From Oegoconia quadripuncta (Eukaryota; Arthropoda; Insecta; Lepidoptera; Autostichidae): 64,000 bases of DNA. This document shows positions 61,701 to 64,000 of the stretch, in pieces (the stretch's first letter is position 1; the number at the start of each line of letters is the position of its first letter). A program made the translations under genes and the position numbers. Location of the stretch: NCBI GenBank assembly GCA_949316235.1, contig OX438748.1, positions 22,127,575 through 22,191,574 of the forward strand. Reading direction: 5' to 3'. The notes under the pieces were generated by a model that was not told where the DNA came from, did no database searches, and saw nothing but the letters and a program-made list of their open reading frames with translations.

Positions 61701-63543
61701 AGTTCGATGCCCGACTGGAATTTATTGTTTTTATTTAATGTGACGTACTAAGAATATGGGGTGATGAGTGTGAAGACTGCGTGAGGAATGATATGTGTGT
61801 ATATTGTCAGCGGCAATAATTTCCACACGAATATTTAAGTATGAATGACCGCGGACATTAGATTCGTCTTAAATTTTTTTTTATGCACAACGGAATGGTA
61901 CTTTTTTTTTTTTTTATGCATAACGGGTTGGTACTTGACCTCAATCACGCCTGATGTTAAGTAAAGATGACTTCGAAGGTGGAAGCGTACTGACCCGGAA
62001 ACCCCAACACATTTGGGGGACTGGCTATCTTATCTCTGACAACCGGAACACAACAATGCTATTAACATTGCTGCTTGGCGGCAGGTTTAGATAAGATGGT
62101 GGTAGCTAGCCGGGCGGACATTTTAAAATGCCCTACCACCAACCAAACCGAGTACTTAAACATGTACCCCGCCGGGGATCGAACCCGCGACCTCCGAATC
62201 GTAAACCCAATGTTGTTTACATTGAGCCACGGAGGCGGTTTGCATAGTTAACCTTGGCATAGATTACGATTTATTTTATAACGATACTTTTTACTATAAG
62301 TACACAAATTCTTTGTGTCTCACACCGCAATATTTGATACTGACGACCGGTTGGTGTAGTGGATAGTGACCCTGTCAGCGAAACCAACGGTTGCTGGTTC
62401 GAATCCCGCGAGGGGTAAATGTTTGTGTGATGAATATGAACATTTATTCCTGAGTCACGGATGTTTATATAAATATTTATGTATGTTTATCCGTTATCTA
62501 GTATCCATAGTACAAGCTTTGCTTAGTTTGGGACTAGATGATTGGTGTAAGTGTCCCAAATATTTATTTATTTATTTATTGGTTTAGTCGAGTGCCTTTT
62601 TTCAGTGAAATGGTGTTAAATATAGTCTTTTGATTGTGATAAGATAATAAATAGATAGGTAATTATTATTGTACACAGCAGTAAGCACAGCACATATTTA
62701 TTCTCTATCTCAAATATTATAACGTTCGTCTTAATCACATCGACTTTCATTGCTTTTTCTTTCAAAGCTGTATTCACAAGTGTTACCATCTCTTGTGACG
62801 ACGCAAGGATTACTTGATCATCGGCATAGAGGACACATTTAACCCATTCATTATCAATCATGTAACCCATTCATTATCAATCATGTAACCCATTCATTAT
62901 CAATCATGTAACCCATTCATTATCAATCATGTAACCCATTCATTATCAATCATGTAACCCATTCATTATCAATCATGTAACCCATTCATTCTCAATCATG
63001 TAACCCATTCATTATCAATCATGTAACCCATTCATTATCAATCATGTAACCCATTCATTATCAATCATGTAACCCATTCATTCTCAATCATGTAACCCGT
63101 TCATTATCAATCATGTAACCCGTTCATTATCAATCATGTAACCCGTTCATTATCAATCATGTAACCCATTCATTCTCAATCATGTAACCCATTCATTCTC
63201 AATCATGTAACCCATTCATTATCAATCATGTAACCCATTCATTATCAATCATGTAACCCATTCATTATCAATCATGTAACCCATTCATTCTCAATCCACA
63301 TTCATACTCCTTCAATACTTGCAGACAACTGTCCATGAACTATATATGTATGATAACTCACCACGGTGGCAGATATGAGGATGGCCAGGCCCACACTGAT
63401 TAAGGCCACGGTGTAGTCCGGGTTGTTGGTGGGCGTGCGGCCCATGGTGGGCAGGATGGTTGCAGAGAAGCGCAGCGCCAGCGACATCATGAACATGACG
63501 GTCGGCAGGGAGAACAGCACCTCCATCAGGAGGTGCATCCAGG
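49580..63543 (-). CDS. ERMP1: ERMP1 (Fxna) ER metallopeptidase, 3' part of gene, six exons
   Basis: Six minus-strand exons (63543-63362, 61714-61574, 57863-57646, 52820-52702, 51047-50866, 49747-49580) join with matching phases and give about 335 residues. The order is membrane segments with the loop ILPTMGRTPTNNPDY, a further membrane helix followed by PSTQRHYWF, then a luminal domain with GPAHNTITIWPRAGINITSW, ending FRRNYVF and TAG. This order matches animal ERMP1, an ER membrane protein whose N-terminal M28 zinc peptidase domain faces the lumen. That domain and its metal ligands must lie beyond 64000, so activity cannot be judged. Insects carry several ERMP1 paralogues and I cannot say which one this is. 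No clear poly(A) signal was found close to the stop. Confidence 0.82.
50091..50326 (-). repeat. SINE family B, full-length copy
   Basis: TAAA-side tail, body word cttacaccaatcatctagtc and complete head with reversed box B (gggattcgaacccgcaacc), ending aatcggtcgtc. It lies in the last ERMP1 intron. Confidence 0.9.
50866..51047 (-). CDS. ERMP1: ERMP1 exon, luminal domain part 3
   Basis: The acceptor is tctacctgtccag and the donor is GCTGTC|gtaagt. Phase is 1 in and 0 out. It encodes GPAHNTITIWPRAGINITSW, later RPVYIIVHSTATYSDVFLPL and EFGVTAV. The pattern GP-H...P-G...SW matches the ERMP1 luminal domain well. NIT is a possible N-glycosylation site. Confidence 0.85.
51071..51178 (-). repeat. 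SINE family C body fragment
   Basis: Words acagcgccatctagttccat and gatggttgatataaagacat identify the family. The head is absent. It begins about 24 bases upstream of the ERMP1 exon (minus-strand sense), in the acceptor neighbourhood. Confidence 0.75.
52145..52408 (-). repeat. SINE family C, full-length copy
   Basis: Body words agagccatctagttccacag and accagatggttgatatacta and the complete head with reversed box B (gggattcgaacccgcaacc), ending ccaaacaggtcgtt. It is embedded in the minisatellite. Confidence 0.9.
52459..52534 (-). repeat. SINE family A tail fragment
   Basis: A 19-base T-run followed by atgcataacgggttggtact and ttaagtgaagatgaggt. Only the last 60 bases of the family are present, so it was severely 5'-truncated on insertion. 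Confidence 0.85.
52702..52820 (-). CDS. ERMP1: ERMP1 exon, luminal domain part 2
   Basis: The acceptor is cacgtgatcgccag, rather poor in pyrimidines, and the donor is ACGG|gtcagt. Phase is 2 in and 1 out. It encodes HESLLLSTGPPAPFTPESST then NTTCVADRCTYNFLMT. Two cysteines six residues apart could pair. Confidence 0.78.
52915..53100 (-). repeat. CR1-like LINE 3'-end fragment
   Basis: A tcaaatcaaatcaaaata tail, then acctgactccccagagaaga and aactctagggttgctctttt. It directly abuts the tail of the larger LINE at 53100. Confidence 0.6.
53347..56220 (-). pseudogene. LINE ORF2, endonuclease plus reverse transcriptase, one-base frameshift
   Basis: The endonuclease part (56220-55620) has IFHQNIQCFSGKE, CITEHWLK with the catalytic Glu, VCVYRPP and VCGDFNVD. 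The RT part (about 55630-53347) has LKKAEDVWG, YRPISILP, FCDLSKAFDCVDHKTLL, GVPQGSILGPFMFLVYINDL and FADDTS at about residue 434 of the 710-residue open part. At about 55618 a run of five T in the coding strand shifts the frame, giving a stop right after CIDNFF; six T would make it continuous. No ATG starts the frame. Apart from the frameshift the protein looks whole. Confidence 0.85.
56213..57178 (-). CDS. LINE ORF1 with esterase-like segment
   Basis: The frame starts with ATG at 57127, but the same frame is open upstream to about 57178 with a heptad-like stretch (ILNLKIINLENDLRDM), so the original start may be further back. From about residue 100 it reads PRVYIFSDGIGKDLGSFMQF, then SIVILVGNGLGVSKKQLKTN, resembling the SGNH-esterase domain in ORF1 of CR1-type elements. 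ORF1 of these elements binds RNA and acts in retrotransposition. Its stop overlaps the start of the ORF2 frame. Confidence 0.7.
   Translation of the reverse strand: MQILNLKIINLENDLRDMSEKLYNTQSQWTEYTQVVSEMVNISASNAELTELLLIDLPADKEVADTVNDPMLASICASAVDPTCTLRLTPTSGPIPVPEPSAIPGHSLTSPEASTPRVYIFSDGIGKDLGSFMQFNTEQKVINMCMPGASYQQVFNCVKSFTDYDKNCSIVILVGNGLGVSKKQLKTNFEFLASLNVKKIITCAFGYSHCLSSDENNYIHNLNRLQTNMVSYNDKFKFFDTNKFIRNLVLTKDKLYLSKYYIKQLAMLLAYNLPIYTIPVNGRSFFVMEGPSRGIKSPIIYNNRDVTPVETRDLEQSRYLN
57192..57248. repeat. Perfect 25-bp palindrome arms at a LINE junction
   Basis: 57192-57216 (attcatacaattatcatgga, then atata) pairs exactly with 57224-57248 across 7 bases. The LINE at 53100 ends on its left and another LINE fragment starts on its right. 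Confidence 0.85.
57249..57375 (-). pseudogene. CR1-like LINE fragment, extreme C-terminus of ORF2
   Basis: The minus strand encodes RDIQNLPLNKFKAIIKQKLL followed by AKGYYKITDIA, similar to the ends at 61080-61140 and 53400. Only about 40 codons are left. Confidence 0.6.
57646..57863 (-). CDS. ERMP1: ERMP1 exon, luminal domain part 1
   Basis: The acceptor is ctttctcccgcag and the donor is CACCT|gtgagt. Phase is 0 in and 2 out. It encodes HSEIVSYEYGGAVSARRAGV and later FSADCDAYVHCNLPLFRIRF. GC-rich codons make an open frame on the opposite strand, which is a shadow. Confidence 0.78.
57930..59200 (+). pseudogene. Second LINE reverse transcriptase fragment, opposite strand to ERMP1
   Basis: The frame is open from about 57930 to a stop at about 58837: FFDMSKAFDFVVHDILLKKL, YGVPQGSVLGPLLFLLYIND, TLFADDISFI. 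After a shift near 58830 it continues in another frame to 59063 (FEICKFVKEHPELFKIAREV ... NFCFNVNEFLNGYYC). It ends with an AATAAA-like 3' end near 59190. The first RT motifs and endonuclease are missing, so it is 5'-truncated. It differs clearly from the LINE at 53100. Confidence 0.85.
59195..59436 (+). repeat. SINE family A copy, head missing
   Basis: It starts actcagtttggttggtggta, directly after the LINE 3' end, and ends gttgtgcataaaaaaa. Its position at the LINE end may reflect insertion there. Confidence 0.88.
59538..59861 (-). repeat. SINE family A copy, nearly full length
   Basis: T-run, full body and reversed box B (gggatcgaacccgcgacc). The head stops at gtttacattga, lacking the last 15 bases (the box A side). 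Confidence 0.88.
59955..60002 (+). repeat. SINE family A head cut off by a family C insertion
   Basis: aaccgcctccgtggctcaat is followed by acgaatcggag and then stops at the tail of the family C copy at 60004. Box B is missing. Confidence 0.8.
60004..60125 (-). repeat. SINE family C body fragment
   Basis: Words acacagcgccatctagttcc, gcaactataggcttgtgttg and accagatgattgatatacta. The head is absent. It is joined to the family A head at 60002. Confidence 0.8.
60233..60546 (+). repeat. SINE family A copy, diverged full length
   Basis: Head aaccgcctccgtgactcaac with box B ggttcgatcctc, body and an A-run at the end. About 25 bases are missing near 60505. Many base changes suggest an older copy. 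Confidence 0.85.
60835..61567 (-). pseudogene. CR1-like LINE fragment touching an ERMP1 splice donor
   Basis: On the minus strand it starts about 10 bases after the ERMP1 donor with TRISSSAAYAVKKIRQISDV, which matches LSSAAYAVRKIRQLTDI of the intact LINE. It continues with SYFHSLMSYGIWLWANAADI, then, after a shift near 61330, NKDKLAGHISRLHKVSNSFK to the end near 61030 and a 3' end to about 60835. It is 5'-truncated and broken by frameshifts. Confidence 0.8.
61574..61714 (-). CDS. ERMP1: ERMP1 exon, last membrane helix and start of luminal domain
   Basis: The acceptor is ataaattccag and the donor is TGGTTT|gtgagt. It is exactly 47 codons, phase 0 at both ends. It encodes the helix MITAPVAIACVVLMFIPFHP and then DEGPSTQRHYWF, the usual entry to the luminal C-terminal domain. 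A LINE fragment begins within about 10 bases after the donor. Confidence 0.82.
61874..62240 (-). repeat. SINE family A, full length, inserted into another copy's tail
   Basis: Bases 61874-61902 are a scrap of one copy (tttttttttatgcacaacgg). Then a new T-run begins, followed by complete body and head (reversed box B gggatcgaacccgcgacc, end gagccacggaggcggtt). Confidence 0.9.
62342..62581 (+). repeat. SINE family B, full-length copy
   Basis: Head gaccggttggtgtagtggat, box B ggttgctggttcgaatcccg, body gtttgggactagatgattgg, TTTA tail. Close to the copy at 21054. Confidence 0.9.
62616..62870 (-). pseudogene. LINE reverse transcriptase fragment around the ADD box
   Basis: The minus strand encodes GYMIDNEWVKCVLYADDQVI followed by LASSQEMVTLVNTALKEKAM. 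CVLYADDQVILA is the RT active-site block (family C motif). The rest is missing. The minisatellite starts within its first codons. Confidence 0.75.
62841..63297. repeat. 23-bp minisatellite, about 20 copies
   Basis: Unit aacccattcattatcaatca plus tgt is repeated head to tail with single-base variants (attctcaat, cccgttcatt). On the minus strand the unit encodes a piece of GYMIDNEW, that is, the LINE RT fragment next to it. It lies in an ERMP1 intron, about 65 bases from the exon end at 63362. Confidence 0.92.
63362..63543 (-). CDS. ERMP1: ERMP1 exon with two membrane segments
   Basis: The acceptor is gcttgttgcag before 63543 and the donor is ACCGTG|gtgagt. It encodes 60 codons after two completing bases, phase 0 out. 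Hydrophobic stretches WMHLLMEVLFSLPTVMFMMS and VALISVGLAILISATV flank GRTPTNNPDY, as in the ERMP1 membrane region. Confidence 0.82.
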
Positions 63544-64000
63544 CTGCAACAAGCACACAACAAAGAAAAATTATGAATATTAATCGACGACCTGTAAGGC
63601 TTACTCTTGAAACCAATTCCGATCCATTGACATTGGGATTGTGACGTTTCGTACTAGCGACACATTGGCTCAATATTGAGCGGATCTTGAGTGAACTAAT
63701 TGTTTAGCCAATGCCGCCATAACTGCGTCTAAATCGTACTCTTGACGCTACTTTGACAGCTCCGTATTGAATTGAAATTGTGTTGTGATTGGACAATTAT
63801 TGGAATTATCACAATAATAAACGAGTAACTTTTTTGATATTGTGAAGGTGTTCTTATCGGTTTTAATGTGTTTAATTTGTATGGTGTAGTGGATACCACT
63901 TTGCGACACCAAAAACTAGCTACCTACTGCATACTTTTATAATTAAATTTAATTGTAATGTATAAGTGTCGTTAAATGGATCAAATAAACTTTTCTTATT
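63544..64000 (-). other. ERMP1 intron, right edge of window
   Basis: No further exon was found up to 64000. The sequence is AT-rich and has no clear repeat copy. The preceding ERMP1 exons must lie to the right. Confidence 0.5.

Noticed and set aside
62841..63297. CRISPR-like array
   Set aside because: Units are head to tail with no unique spacers, in a eukaryotic intron. It is a minisatellite.

Overview
This window looks like AT-rich insect nuclear DNA, most likely lepidopteran. Short exons with GT-AG borders are separated by long introns. Three tRNA-derived SINE families, CR1-like and RTE-like LINE pieces and TA/TWA-flanked MITEs fill most of the rest. There are no prokaryotic operons, CRISPR arrays or free-standing tRNA/rRNA genes. 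No database search was possible, so gene names rest on motifs and on exon phases that agree across every junction.

Plus-strand gene, about 2513-40093: an RBM33-like RNA-binding protein. Twelve exons join with matching phase (2513-2610, 3832-4546, 14265-14373, 15474-15605, 17114-17264, 18261-18370, 19002-19168, 21467-21653, 23006-23136, 24088-24167, 30492-30845, 39962-40093). They encode a tract of 12 octapeptide repeats, the INPHFKG motif, an Arg/Glu-rich coiled coil, Pro/Ala and acidic segments, and a C-terminal RRM-like domain that is split by a 9.1 kb intron. The 5' end lies left of the window. The coiled-coil exon is followed by four more copies of its last 80 bp, each bordered by AG and GT.

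Minus-strand gene, 63543 down to 49580: the last six exons of ERMP1 (Fxna), an ER-resident M28-family metallopeptidase. They cover the final membrane segments and the luminal C-terminal domain. The peptidase domain lies right of the window. The two genes converge across about 9.5 kb of mostly featureless AT-rich DNA with scattered repeats and one small open frame near a poly(A) signal (47861-48085).

Mobile DNA: a nearly intact CR1-like LINE (ORF1 with an esterase-like segment; ORF2 with endonuclease and reverse transcriptase, broken by a one-base deletion) sits in an ERMP1 intron. A second RT fragment, a LINE piece touching an ERMP1 splice donor, and a 23-bp minisatellite grown out of an RT fragment lie nearby. 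The RBM33 introns hold a three-copy MITE with TWA target sites, a 494-bp MITE present in two inverted copies (one carrying a nested SINE and a 1041-bp Tc1/mariner-like element with about 284-bp inverted repeats), hairpin elements, an inverted-repeat cluster, and an unidentified open frame of about 250 codons on the minus strand (36619-37375).
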